Notes under the pieces: generated by a model | Databases searched by the model: none | What the model saw: only the letters and a program-made list of their open reading frames with translations | What the model was told of the DNA's origin: nothing | Assembly: GCA_902610815.1 (NCBI GenBank) | Contig: CACLXG010000001.1 | Coordinates: 264,775 to 328,774, forward strand | Length of the DNA stretch: 64,000 nt | Direction: 5' to 3' | Source: an uncultured Candidatus Actinomarina sp. | GTDB lineage: Bacteria; Actinomycetota; Acidimicrobiia; Actinomarinales; Actinomarinaceae | Program-made: the position numbers and the translations under genes | In this document: positions 56,048-63,935 of the stretch, piece by piece | Position numbering within the stretch: position 1 is the stretch's first letter | How the letters are laid out: the number at the start of each line of letters is the position of its first letter

Positions 56048-56605
56048 CTACGAATTTTGATTTATTATTTTATCTAAATTGAGATGTAAGTCATTCAAAT
56101 TGTCATTTTGTATAACAATGCCTAAATTCTTCCACCAATCATCATCTTTTTGATTTGCTATTCTATTTTGGATATCTTCATAATTCATTCCTCTTTCCTG
56201 AAGTCTTTTTATTCTGGTATCAACTTGTGAATAAATTACAATACAATCAAAATCTTTATATATATTTTTAGGTGCTGAAACTTCTACAAATAATTTGTCT
56301 TCGGTATTTTGTATTATCTCTTGTAAGGCAAGTAGTACTTTTGGATGTAAATAATTTTCAAGAATGGTTAATTTGTGTTTATTTTTAAAAACAATATCTG
56401 CCAAAATTGCTCTGTTTACACCATTTTGATCAAGTGCTTGGGGAAATTCTTCTTTTAAAAAAGCAATAGATTGATCAGAATTTAATATTTCGTTAGAAAC
56501 TTTGTCAAGATCAACTGTACTAAAACCTTTATTTTTTAAATAATTAATTGCAGTTGATTTACCACTGCCTATAGGGCCAGTGATTATATAAACTTTTTTT
56601 GCCAT
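56048..56605 (-). CDS. coaE: Dephospho-CoA kinase
   Basis: This 185-residue kinase performs the last step of coenzyme A synthesis. It has GPIGSGKSTAINYL at residues 10-23, the substrate segment DLDKVSNEIL and an AILADIVF helix. A late RGMNYEDIQNRIANQ lid matches the family. Many actinobacterial CoaE proteins carry a GrpB-like C-terminal domain, which is absent here. Its -10 TAATCT is six bases from the ATG. Confidence 0.93.
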   Translation of the reverse strand: MAKKVYIITGPIGSGKSTAINYLKNKGFSTVDLDKVSNEILNSDQSIAFLKEEFPQALDQNGVNRAILADIVFKNKHKLTILENYLHPKVLLALQEIIQNTEDKLFVEVSAPKNIYKDFDCIVIYSQVDTRIKRLQERGMNYEDIQNRIANQKDDDWWKNLGIVIQNDNLNDLHLNLDKIINQNS

Positions 56606-56611
56606 AATTAA

Positions 56612-56617
56612 AGATTA
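56612..56617 (-). promoter_or_regulatory. -10 element of coaE
   Basis: Minus-strand TAATCT, then TTAATT, then the ATG at 56605. The six-base gap and missing Shine-Dalgarno site predict a leaderless mRNA. The rpsA stop is only 18 bases further up. Confidence 0.5.
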
Positions 56618-56634
56618 AGCATAAAAAGAATTAA

Positions 56635-57903
56635 TTACGAGTTACCTATTCCTCTTTCTTTTAGCTCTTGAAGGATATTCTCTAAAGACTCATCAACACC
56701 TTCTACTGTTTGACGTTTTGGAGTCTCCTCATCAGATGTTGATGAATGTGTTTTTGGCTTATCTTTATTTTCTTCTACTTCTTTGAAGTTAGGATCAGCT
56801 CTTTTAATTGATAGATTTACTCTTCTTTTCTCAATATCTAATTCTGTAATTTTAATTTTGACTTTTTGACCTAAAGCAAGTGCTAACTCTGGAGAATCTA
56901 CTTTATCTGATGATATTTCAGAAACATGTACTAATCCCTCAACGCCTTTGCCAATAGTAACAAATGCACCAAAAGGAACCACTTTTGAAACTTCTCCATC
57001 TACAATATCTTCTTCTTTATAATGGAGTTCAAAATCTAACCAAGGATCTTCATTGACCTGTTTTATAGATAGAGATATCCTCTCTTTATCATTGTCTATC
57101 TCCAATACTTTAACTGTGACAGGATCGCCTACTTTTACAATTTCATTTGGATTTTCAACATGTCGCCATGAAAGTTCAGATACATGTACTAACCCATCCA
57201 TTCCGCCAATATCAACAAAAGCTCCAAAACTTACAATCGATGAAATTTTACCTTCCTTCACATCTCCAACTTGTAAATCATCGAGAAACCCTTGCCTTTC
57301 CTCTGACATTTCTTCTTCTAAATGTGCTTTTCTTGAAAGAACGATATTATTCCTTTGTCTGTCAAGTTCAAGAATTTTTGCTTCTATTTCTTCACCAATA
57401 TAAGATGTCAATTCTTTAACTCTTCTAACATCAATAAGTGATGCTGGCAAGAATCCTCTAACACCAATATCAACGATTAGTCCACCTTTTACTGATTCAA
57501 TTACAGTTCCTTTTACAGACTTATTGTTATCAGAGATTTCTTGAATGTCTCCCCATGCTTTTTCATATACAGCTCTTTTAACAGATAGAATTAATCTTCC
57601 TTCGTCGTCTTCTTTATCTAATACCAAAGCTTGTATTTTTTCTCCCTCATTAACAATTTCTCTGGGGTTTACGCCTTTTCTTACTGATAGCTCTCTAGAT
57701 GGAATAACGCCTTCCGATTTATATCCAACATCAACCATTACTTCATTACGGTCTACCCTGACAATAGTTCCTTCGATAACATCTCCATTATTAAATGTAA
57801 CTAGGGTTTGCTCTAGAAGTTCTGGAAAATCTTCTGGTTTTATATCTTCAGGTAGTTCGACGACATTTGAAGGAGAGGGTGTCTCTTCATTATTATTTGT
57901 CAT
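56635..57903 (-). CDS. rpsA: 30S ribosomal protein S1
   Basis: This 422-residue protein has four S1 RNA-binding domains, about residues 33-100, 120-185, 206-274 and 290-360. Each ends in patterns such as IVLSRK, ISLSIK or VNLSIK. The domain starts are GDVIEGTIVRVDRNEVMVDVGYKSEGVIP and similar (key residues V-G and G-V/F). S1 helps bind leadered mRNAs to the 30S subunit. I start at ATG 57903 (MTNNNEETPS). A TTG six codons upstream is possible. TATGAT lies 17 bases before the ATG, giving a short leader. Confidence 0.95.
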   Translation of the reverse strand: MTNNNEETPSPSNVVELPEDIKPEDFPELLEQTLVTFNNGDVIEGTIVRVDRNEVMVDVGYKSEGVIPSRELSVRKGVNPREIVNEGEKIQALVLDKEDDEGRLILSVKRAVYEKAWGDIQEISDNNKSVKGTVIESVKGGLIVDIGVRGFLPASLIDVRRVKELTSYIGEEIEAKILELDRQRNNIVLSRKAHLEEEMSEERQGFLDDLQVGDVKEGKISSIVSFGAFVDIGGMDGLVHVSELSWRHVENPNEIVKVGDPVTVKVLEIDNDKERISLSIKQVNEDPWLDFELHYKEEDIVDGEVSKVVPFGAFVTIGKGVEGLVHVSEISSDKVDSPELALALGQKVKIKITELDIEKRRVNLSIKRADPNFKEVEENKDKPKTHSSTSDEETPKRQTVEGVDESLENILQELKERGIGNS

Positions 57904-57968
57904 ATGTATTATTTTTTCCAATCATAGTGTTGCGTCAATAAGAATAACATATCTGTGATATTTACAAA

Positions 57969-60467
57969 CTAATTATTAAAATTTGCAAGTGATGTATTTA
58001 TCTTTGTATTTACATACAAAGGAACATCAAGCTTAACTGCATTTTGCATATTTTCAGAAACAACTGATGAAACTTTATCAAGATCTTTATTCTTAGCTTC
58101 TACCACTATTTCATCATGTATTTGGAGTAATAAATTTGCATTATCGAAATTATTAAGTGAAGCACGAACTTTTATCATAGCAATTTTCATAATATCTGAT
58201 GCTGTACCTTGAATTGGTGCATTCATAGCGATGCGCTTACCCATGGCTTTTAATTGAAAATTTGAAGAAGCTAATTCTCTTATGAATCTTTTCCTTCCAA
58301 ACAAGGTTTTTGTATATGTGTTTTTTTCAGCATTAGTTACAACGTCCTCTAAAAATCCTTTTACTTTTGGAAATTGATCAAAATAAGCATCTATTAATTG
58401 CTTAGCTTCTTTTTGAGATATATCTAAACTTTTGGAAAGACCAAATGCTTCCATCCCATAAATTAAGCCAAAATTAACCTCTTTAGCTTTTCTTCTCATT
58501 TCAGAGTTAACATCGTTTAGTGGTTCATTAAATATTCGTGCGGCAGTTTCAGAGTGTATGTCTGAATTTTTTTCATTTAATATTTTTATCATTTCTGAAT
58601 CTTGACTGAGGTGCGCAAGGACCCGCAGCTCTATTTGCGAATAATCTGAAAGGATAAAGTTCATCGAAGGTTTAGAAATAAAGAAATCTCTAATTTGCTG
58701 TCCTAACTCTGTCTTGTTAGGTATGTTTTGTAAATTTGGCTTTTCTGATGATAATCTGCCTGTTGTAGTTCCAAATAAATTGTAATGAGTGTGTATTTTT
58801 GAATCATTACTTACCTCAGGCAATAAACCATCTACATAAGTAGATCTAATTTTTTCTAGTTCCCTATATTTTAAAATATGTTTAGGTAAGTCATAATTTA
58901 TGGCTAATTCTTCCAAAACGCTTGCATCAGTAGAAGGAGCTCCTTTTGGTGTTTTTTTCAAAACTGGATACTTCAGTTCGTTAAAAAATATTTCAGAAAG
59001 TTGTTTTGGTGAATTTAAATTGAACTCTTTTTCAGTAATGTTGTAACACTTATTTTGAAGGTTTGTTAATTTAGAAGATAGACTTTTTGAAAGTTTTTTC
59101 ATTTTTTCTTTTGATACTGAAATTCCTTCATTTTCCATTTCAGACAAAATCTTTAACATTGGAAAATCAACATCTTTATAAAGTTGATGAAGTGAACTTT
59201 CAATTTCGAATTCTTTAATTGATTTATTAATAGAATTAAATTTGGATTGAAAAAATTCTATATATTCATCCACGGGTGACTTCTTGTTTATTTCACTTTG
59301 TTGGTCTAAGTATTTAACAATGTTTAAAAGATTGTCTGGTCTAATACTTGGATCGATTAAAAATAACATACAGTCGTATGCAATAAATTTATCAGGCTTG
59401 TTTATTTGAAATTCGTTAAACAATTTTTGTGATGTAAGAGAAATTATATTGTTGAAATTCAGTAATGACTCAAATTCACCAAACTCATCATTGTTTACAA
59501 AATAGTTTTTGTTTTCAAAATTAAATACAATACTGAGTAAATCAATATTTTTATCTAATAATTTTATTTCTAATTTCTCTTTTTTATTCACATTTTTATT
59601 TAAGTTAGTTCTTTCACCAAGAAATCTATTAAGTTCATATTTAGAAATTTCATTTCCAGAATCTTCCAAAACCTTGTTGTCAAGAAATATAGTTTCACTT
59701 AAATTTGTTGTTGGTATTTCAAGGTCTAAGTCTGTTTTTATTGTTGCCAGGTCTTTGCTCATATTTAATAAATCTTTATGTTCTTCAAAATTTGACTTTA
59801 ATTTTGGTGTTAATTCATCCAAATTTTTATAAATATTTGATATTTTTTTATACTTTATTAGCAACGCTATTGCTGTTTTCTCACCAACACCCGGCAAGCC
59901 AGGAATATTATCTGACTTGTCACCTTTTAATGCTAAGTATTCAATATATTGATTAGTGTTGATTTGATACTTTTCAGTAAAAACATTGCTATCAAATATT
60001 TCAACATCAGATATTCCACGTTTTGTATACATAACATGAGTTTTGGAACTAATTAATTGGAATGAATCTCGATCTCCTGTAACTATTGTTACTTTCTTAT
60101 TCTTTTTATTAAAGTGTTTTGACAAACTACCTAAAACATCATCAGCCTCAAAGCCTTCAAGTGAAACTTGAGGTAAGTTAAATTTAGTAAGCAGACTTTG
60201 AAGTTTACTAATTTGAATTTTAAAGTTATCAGGTGATGAAGTTCTATTAGCTTTATAGTCTTCATATATTTCATTTCTAAAGGTTTTTTTAGAAACATCC
60301 CATGTAATAATAATTTTTTCTACATCGTAATTATTTACAAGCTTAGATAGCATCATAAGAAATCCATGAATTACATTTGTAGGAAAACCATCTTTTGTTT
60401 CTAACGTTTCAGGTAATGCATAAAAGGCTCTAAATGCAATGCTGTGGCCATCAATTAGGAATATCAC
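57969..60467 (-). CDS. polA: DNA polymerase I
   Basis: This 832-residue family A polymerase has an N-terminal 5'-3' exonuclease domain (FLIDGHSIAFRAFYALP, then DRDSFQL, KGDKSDNIPGLPGVGEKTA). The middle domain lacks the DxE residues needed for 3'-5' proofreading, as in other actinobacterial enzymes. The polymerase domain has DYSQIELRVLAHLSQD, RRKAKEVNFGLIYG and HDEIVVE. GTG start with TAAAAT six bases upstream, so leaderless. It fills gaps in repair together with the neighbouring uvr genes. Confidence 0.96.
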   Translation of the reverse strand: MIFLIDGHSIAFRAFYALPETLETKDGFPTNVIHGFLMMLSKLVNNYDVEKIIITWDVSKKTFRNEIYEDYKANRTSSPDNFKIQISKLQSLLTKFNLPQVSLEGFEADDVLGSLSKHFNKKNKKVTIVTGDRDSFQLISSKTHVMYTKRGISDVEIFDSNVFTEKYQINTNQYIEYLALKGDKSDNIPGLPGVGEKTAIALLIKYKKISNIYKNLDELTPKLKSNFEEHKDLLNMSKDLATIKTDLDLEIPTTNLSETIFLDNKVLEDSGNEISKYELNRFLGERTNLNKNVNKKEKLEIKLLDKNIDLLSIVFNFENKNYFVNNDEFGEFESLLNFNNIISLTSQKLFNEFQINKPDKFIAYDCMLFLIDPSIRPDNLLNIVKYLDQQSEINKKSPVDEYIEFFQSKFNSINKSIKEFEIESSLHQLYKDVDFPMLKILSEMENEGISVSKEKMKKLSKSLSSKLTNLQNKCYNITEKEFNLNSPKQLSEIFFNELKYPVLKKTPKGAPSTDASVLEELAINYDLPKHILKYRELEKIRSTYVDGLLPEVSNDSKIHTHYNLFGTTTGRLSSEKPNLQNIPNKTELGQQIRDFFISKPSMNFILSDYSQIELRVLAHLSQDSEMIKILNEKNSDIHSETAARIFNEPLNDVNSEMRRKAKEVNFGLIYGMEAFGLSKSLDISQKEAKQLIDAYFDQFPKVKGFLEDVVTNAEKNTYTKTLFGRKRFIRELASSNFQLKAMGKRIAMNAPIQGTASDIMKIAMIKVRASLNNFDNANLLLQIHDEIVVEAKNKDLDKVSSVVSENMQNAVKLDVPLYVNTKINTSLANFNN

Positions 60468-60473
60468 CCTCTT

Positions 60474-60479
60474 ATTTTA
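60474..60479 (-). promoter_or_regulatory. -10 element of polA
   Basis: Minus-strand TAAAAT, then AAGAGG, then the GTG at 60467. The gap is exactly six bases. The AGAGG could mimic a Shine-Dalgarno sequence but touches the start codon, so it cannot act as one. Confidence 0.5.
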
Positions 60480-60518
60480 AACTTAATAAAATTTTCTCTC
60501 ATTCATCTGCATATCAAA

Positions 60519-60524
60519 TATAAT
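60519..60524 (+). promoter_or_regulatory. -10 element of tRNA-Leu(CAA)
   Basis: TATAAT lies nine bases before the mature 5' end of the tRNA at 60534. I find no good -35 hexamer. Transcription would start almost at the mature end. Confidence 0.5.
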
Positions 60525-60533
60525 CTTATTAAA

Positions 60534-60615
60534 GCCCGGATGGCGGAATTGGCAGACGCGCTGGATTCAAAATCCAGTATCTTCGGATGTGGGGGTTCGA
60601 CTCCCCCTCCGGGTA
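60534..60615 (+). tRNA. tRNA-Leu, anticodon CAA
   Basis: This 82-base class II tRNA has acceptor stem GCCCGGA / TCCGGGT, anticodon stem CTGGA / TCCAG around loop TTCAAAA (anticodon CAA, reading TTG), a variable arm, and T-arm GGGGGTTCGACTCCCCC. CCA is not encoded. It stands alone between polA and the DUF732-like gene. Confidence 0.95.
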
Positions 60616-60666
60616 CATTTGTTGAATACGTTTATATATAAATTCAAAATTACTTAATAATGGAAT

Positions 60667-61044
60667 ATGAATAATAAAACAATTATTGGTGTTACGATTT
60701 TTTTCATCATTTCAATAATTTTCTATATTACGTTTTCCTCATTAAGTACAGATAATTTTGGTGATAGTTTTGTAGAGCAAATTAGAATTGCTGATAGTGA
60801 GGATACTTTAGAAAATTATTCTGATGATACCTTAATACAAGTTGGAAAAGATATATGCAATAGTTCAAATCAATGGATTAATGAGCAAGCATCTTTAAAT
60901 GTTATATTAAATTTACTAAATGATAATCAAATTAAAGTTGATATAAATAATAGAATTATTCCAATACTTCGCTTTCAATCTACTTACGAACTATGTCCGG
61001 AAAACATCTCATTCTTAGAAGGCTTGTTCATAGATGCAAAATAA
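60667..61044 (+). CDS. Membrane-anchored or secreted protein, DUF732-like pattern
   Basis: This 125-residue protein has an N-terminal hydrophobic helix (residues 6-24) that could be a signal anchor. The outer part has two cysteines in the contexts LIQVGKDICNSS and YELCPENI. The spacing (LxxGxxxC...CP) resembles the actinobacterial DUF732 pattern of small secreted proteins with one disulfide, but this is only a pattern match. It overlaps the YczE-like gene by 11 bases, so the two are made together. Confidence 0.6.
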   Translation: MNNKTIIGVTIFFIISIIFYITFSSLSTDNFGDSFVEQIRIADSEDTLENYSDDTLIQVGKDICNSSNQWINEQASLNVILNLLNDNQIKVDINNRIIPILRFQSTYELCPENISFLEGLFIDAK

Positions 61045-61633
61045 ATTAATTATTCAGAGAATTCCTCAACTAATGATTGGACTTTTTTTCTGTGGTTTTG
61101 GATTGGCTTTTACCATTGAGGCTGGCCTTGGATTAAATTCCTGGGATGTGTTTCACGATGGATTTAGTAAACTAATAGGGGTTAAAATTGGTTTTGCTGG
61201 CGTCCTAACAGGTTTTATTTTACTTCTAGGATGGATTCCACTCAGACAAAAACCCTTCATAGGCACTATTTTAAATATTTTAACTATTGGAAATGTGATC
61301 GACCTAACTATGTATTATTTGCCTAGTCCAGAATTCTTGTTCGTAAAAGTAATCTTTCTCATATTTGGAACTGTGGTGTTTGCATTAGGAGTAGGTGTTT
61401 ACGTTGGTTCTGGACTTGGACCAGGTCCCAGAGATGGAATTATGGTTGGCATTGCTAAATTAGGTCCAAGTATAAGAGCTACAAGGATTGGAATCGACTT
61501 TACTGCGTTTGTAGTAGGGGTATTGTTGGGTGGTTCTTATGGACTAGGTACAATCTTCATGGTTGTTACAGTTGGGCCTATTGTTCAATATTCATTGAAA
61601 CGATTTGATAAAGGAGCTATATTTTCACTTTAG
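61034..61633 (+). CDS. YczE/YitT family membrane protein
   Basis: This 199-residue integral membrane protein has about five helices. It has the YczE-type features PQLMIGLFFCGFGLAFTIEAGLGLNSWDVFHDGFS (near residue 11; key residues Leu-Gly-x-x-Pro/Ser-Trp-Asp) and GVGVYVGSGLGPGPRDGIMVGI with RATRIGIDF (near residue 155). Members are widespread in actinobacteria and firmicutes. The function is poorly known. The end overlaps the convergent zinc-ribbon gene by 17 bases. Confidence 0.82.
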   Translation: MQNKLIIQRIPQLMIGLFFCGFGLAFTIEAGLGLNSWDVFHDGFSKLIGVKIGFAGVLTGFILLLGWIPLRQKPFIGTILNILTIGNVIDLTMYYLPSPEFLFVKVIFLIFGTVVFALGVGVYVGSGLGPGPRDGIMVGIAKLGPSIRATRIGIDFTAFVVGVLLGGSYGLGTIFMVVTVGPIVQYSLKRFDKGAIFSL

Positions 61634-61934
61634 ATATGAGTGATTTTTGATTAATTTCTTTTTTTTCCTTGGTTAAAAGCAATCCTTTAAAATAAATTAA
61701 ACGTCTTACAGAAGAAATAAAGTCAAATTTATTTACGTCAACTTTTTTATTTAAATCATCAACTGTAGACCACTTAGAACTGTTAACTCTTAAGACAATA
61801 GAATCAACTGTCTCAATATAGGTATTATTTTTTATCAACCTTTTACATTTTTGAGAACAAACGAAATATTTTTCAGAAACGTGTTTATATAATATTCTTC
61901 CACAATAATTACATCTTGTTTTGTTTTCAGTCAC
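61617..61934 (-). CDS. Small zinc-ribbon-like hypothetical protein
   Basis: This 105-residue protein has an N-terminal zinc-ribbon pattern RCNYCGRILYK...YFVCSQKCKR (C-x2-C-x14-C-x3-C, residues about 8-30) and a helical, Lys-rich C-terminal part with no motif. Zinc ribbons like this often bind nucleic acid or protein. No function is assigned. It follows ygfZ by 6 bases and probably shares its transcript. Confidence 0.6.
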   Translation of the reverse strand: MTENKTRCNYCGRILYKHVSEKYFVCSQKCKRLIKNNTYIETVDSIVLRVNSSKWSTVDDLNKKVDVNKFDFISSVRRLIYFKGLLLTKEKKEINQKSLISKVKI

Positions 61935-61940
61935 TATAAG

Positions 61941-62507
61941 TTATTTTTTTACTATTTCTTGAGTAGAATTTGGTAAAGTTTTTAATATTCTTCTGGGATT
62001 ACCCCTAAATTTAACTCTAGAGGCCTGTTCTTGTCCCATAAAACAACCTTTATAAAAGTCAACAAAACTTTCTAGCCATTTAATCTCATTAGGTAATAAG
62101 CCTAGATCAATGATCTTTAATGAAGGAAGCTCATAGGTAATTTCAACTTCAGACCAATCAAGGTGATGTTCAGCTTCATTAGTTGCTTTTACACTAAGAA
62201 TATCCTCTTTCTCATCAATTTCGAAGAATACATCTTCTTTAACAATATTTAATTCACATTTGATACGAATTTTGTACTTTTCTAATACTTTTTTCAATTC
62301 AATCAGATTACTTTCTGATTGATAAATTTTTAATAAATCGTTTTGTCTTGAAAATATAAACCAGAAGTTTACTTTTCCATCTGGACCTAATAAATAGGAG
62401 AACTTATATTCGTTTTCATTTATAGAGTTCGATACAAGTGAATCAATGAAGGTGTAGGCATCACTCCCCTCAACATTTAAAGAATTTAGTGATTTTAAAA
62501 TTTTCAT
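61941..62507 (-). CDS. YgfZ family folate-binding protein, short form
   Basis: This 188-residue protein ends with the YgfZ signature YKGCFMGQEQASRVKFRGNPRR (near residue 152; Lys-Gly-Cys-x2-Gly-Gln-Glu), which marks the GcvT-related folate-binding domain used in assembly or repair of Fe-S clusters. It is much shorter than E. coli YgfZ (about 326 residues), since the C-terminal domain after the signature is nearly absent. It follows ccdA by 4 bases. Confidence 0.83.
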   Translation of the reverse strand: MKILKSLNSLNVEGSDAYTFIDSLVSNSINENEYKFSYLLGPDGKVNFWFIFSRQNDLLKIYQSESNLIELKKVLEKYKIRIKCELNIVKEDVFFEIDEKEDILSVKATNEAEHHLDWSEVEITYELPSLKIIDLGLLPNEIKWLESFVDFYKGCFMGQEQASRVKFRGNPRRILKTLPNSTQEIVKK

Positions 62508-62511
62508 AATC

Positions 62512-63219
62512 TTAAATAGTACTTAACCAATCTAAATTAAGTATGTAGAGAATTTCTTGAAAAAATGATGCAAGAATATAAACTCTGTCAGTAAATATTA
62601 AATAACCTAATGAAATTAATGTAAGGCCAGAGACATTTGTTGAGTATTTTTGAAAACTAATAAATACTTTATTATTGAAATTAATCCGATCTGAAAGGAT
62701 TGCAATAGTAATAAATGGAACAGCTAGGCCTAATGAAAATAATATTAGGTACAATACTCCAGAATATAATGTTTCAGACTTAGATGAAAGAGTTAACAAT
62801 GCTCCAAGGACTGGTCCGATACAGGGAGTAAACCCAAAGCCGAATGTAAAACCCATTATAAAGTTTTTAGATTTTGAAAAATTGTTGATATCAACATAAT
62901 TTGAACTATAAAAATATTTTTTATTAAGAGATGGTATTAATAAAACCAAACCAAAAATTATTATGATAGCACCGCTGATTTGACCAAGAATTGTTGCGTT
63001 TCTACTAAAAAAAGAACCAACCGAACTTGCTAATGCACCTAACGAAACAAAAACAATAGAAAATCCTAATGCAAATTGAACTGCACCATTAATTTTCGAT
63101 ATTTTTGAATTTTTATTTAAGGAAAATATGGCAAAATACCCTGGGACCAATGGAAGTACACAAGGTGAAAAAAATGATAAAGCTCCAAAAAAGAAAGCTA
63201 TTGATGCATTAATTTCCAT
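62512..63219 (-). CDS. ccdA: Cytochrome c biogenesis protein CcdA
   Basis: This 235-residue membrane protein has six helices. The redox pair is in FFSPCVLPLVPGY near residue 17 and FGFTPCIGPVLGALL near residue 130. Both cysteines of CcdA are present. It carries electrons from thioredoxin across the membrane to outer thiol proteins for cytochrome c or other disulfide reduction. ResB/CcsA partners are not in this window. It follows nth by 38 bases. Confidence 0.92.
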   Translation of the reverse strand: MEINASIAFFFGALSFFSPCVLPLVPGYFAIFSLNKNSKISKINGAVQFALGFSIVFVSLGALASSVGSFFSRNATILGQISGAIIIIFGLVLLIPSLNKKYFYSSNYVDINNFSKSKNFIMGFTFGFGFTPCIGPVLGALLTLSSKSETLYSGVLYLILFSLGLAVPFITIAILSDRINFNNKVFISFQKYSTNVSGLTLISLGYLIFTDRVYILASFFQEILYILNLDWLSTI

Positions 63220-63257
63220 AAACTAAATATATACCTTAACTTGATATAAAAAAAATT

Positions 63258-63899
63258 CTACTTAAATCCTTCTTTCCTTCTAAATTTTGAACAAATAATA
63301 CAAACTTCTAAATTATGTCCTCTGGCAGGACAATATTCGCGACCGTAAAAAATAATCTGAAGGTGAAGTTTGTTCCACTTACTTTCTGGAAAAAGTCTTT
63401 TTAAATCTTTTTCTGTTTTTTCTACATTTTTTCCTGTAGACAAGCCCCATCTCCATGCAAGTCTATGAATGTGTGTGTCAACAGGAAAAGCAGGATATCC
63501 AAATGCTTGACTCATAACAACAGATGCAGTCTTATGACCAACACCAGGTAAATTTTCTAGATCTTTAAAGTTTTGAGGCACTTTAGAGTTGTGCTTATTA
63601 ACTATTATTTTTGACAAAGCACTAATTGCTTTTGATTTTTGAGGTGACAAACCACAAGGTCTAATTATCTTTTCAATTTTAGTAACTTGTAATCTGGACA
63701 TCTTAAGAGGTGTATCAGCATTAGCAAATAAAATTGGAGTAATCTGATTTACTCTTTCATCTGTGCACTGAGCAGATAAAACAACTGATACCAAAAGAGT
63801 AAATGGGTCCTTATGTTTTAGTGGAATAGGGGTTTTTGGATATAGTTTCTCTAGGATATTGACAATATCTTTTACTTTTCTTTCTTTACTTATTACCAC
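63258..63899 (-). CDS. nth: Endonuclease III
   Basis: This 213-residue DNA glycosylase/AP lyase has SAQCTDERVNQITP near residue 37, the helix-hairpin-helix LPGVGHKTASVVMSQ (Lys is the catalytic nucleophile) and the Asp in FPVDTHIHRLAWRWGL. The C-terminal cysteines are C-x9-C-x2-C and no fourth Cys follows, so the usual 4Fe-4S cluster (C-x6-C-x2-C-x5-C) is altered or absent. It removes oxidised pyrimidines. GTG start with TAAAAT six bases upstream. Confidence 0.92.
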   Translation of the reverse strand: MVISKERKVKDIVNILEKLYPKTPIPLKHKDPFTLLVSVVLSAQCTDERVNQITPILFANADTPLKMSRLQVTKIEKIIRPCGLSPQKSKAISALSKIIVNKHNSKVPQNFKDLENLPGVGHKTASVVMSQAFGYPAFPVDTHIHRLAWRWGLSTGKNVEKTEKDLKRLFPESKWNKLHLQIIFYGREYCPARGHNLEVCIICSKFRRKEGFK

Positions 63900-63905
63900 T
63901 ATATT

Positions 63906-63911
63906 ATTTTA
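63906..63911 (-). promoter_or_regulatory. -10 element of nth
   Basis: Minus-strand TAAAAT, six bases, GTG at 63899: the leaderless spacing again. The divergent partial gene starts 36 bases away. Confidence 0.5.
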
Positions 63912-63935
63912 TACAACATATTAAAGTTCTCTCAT

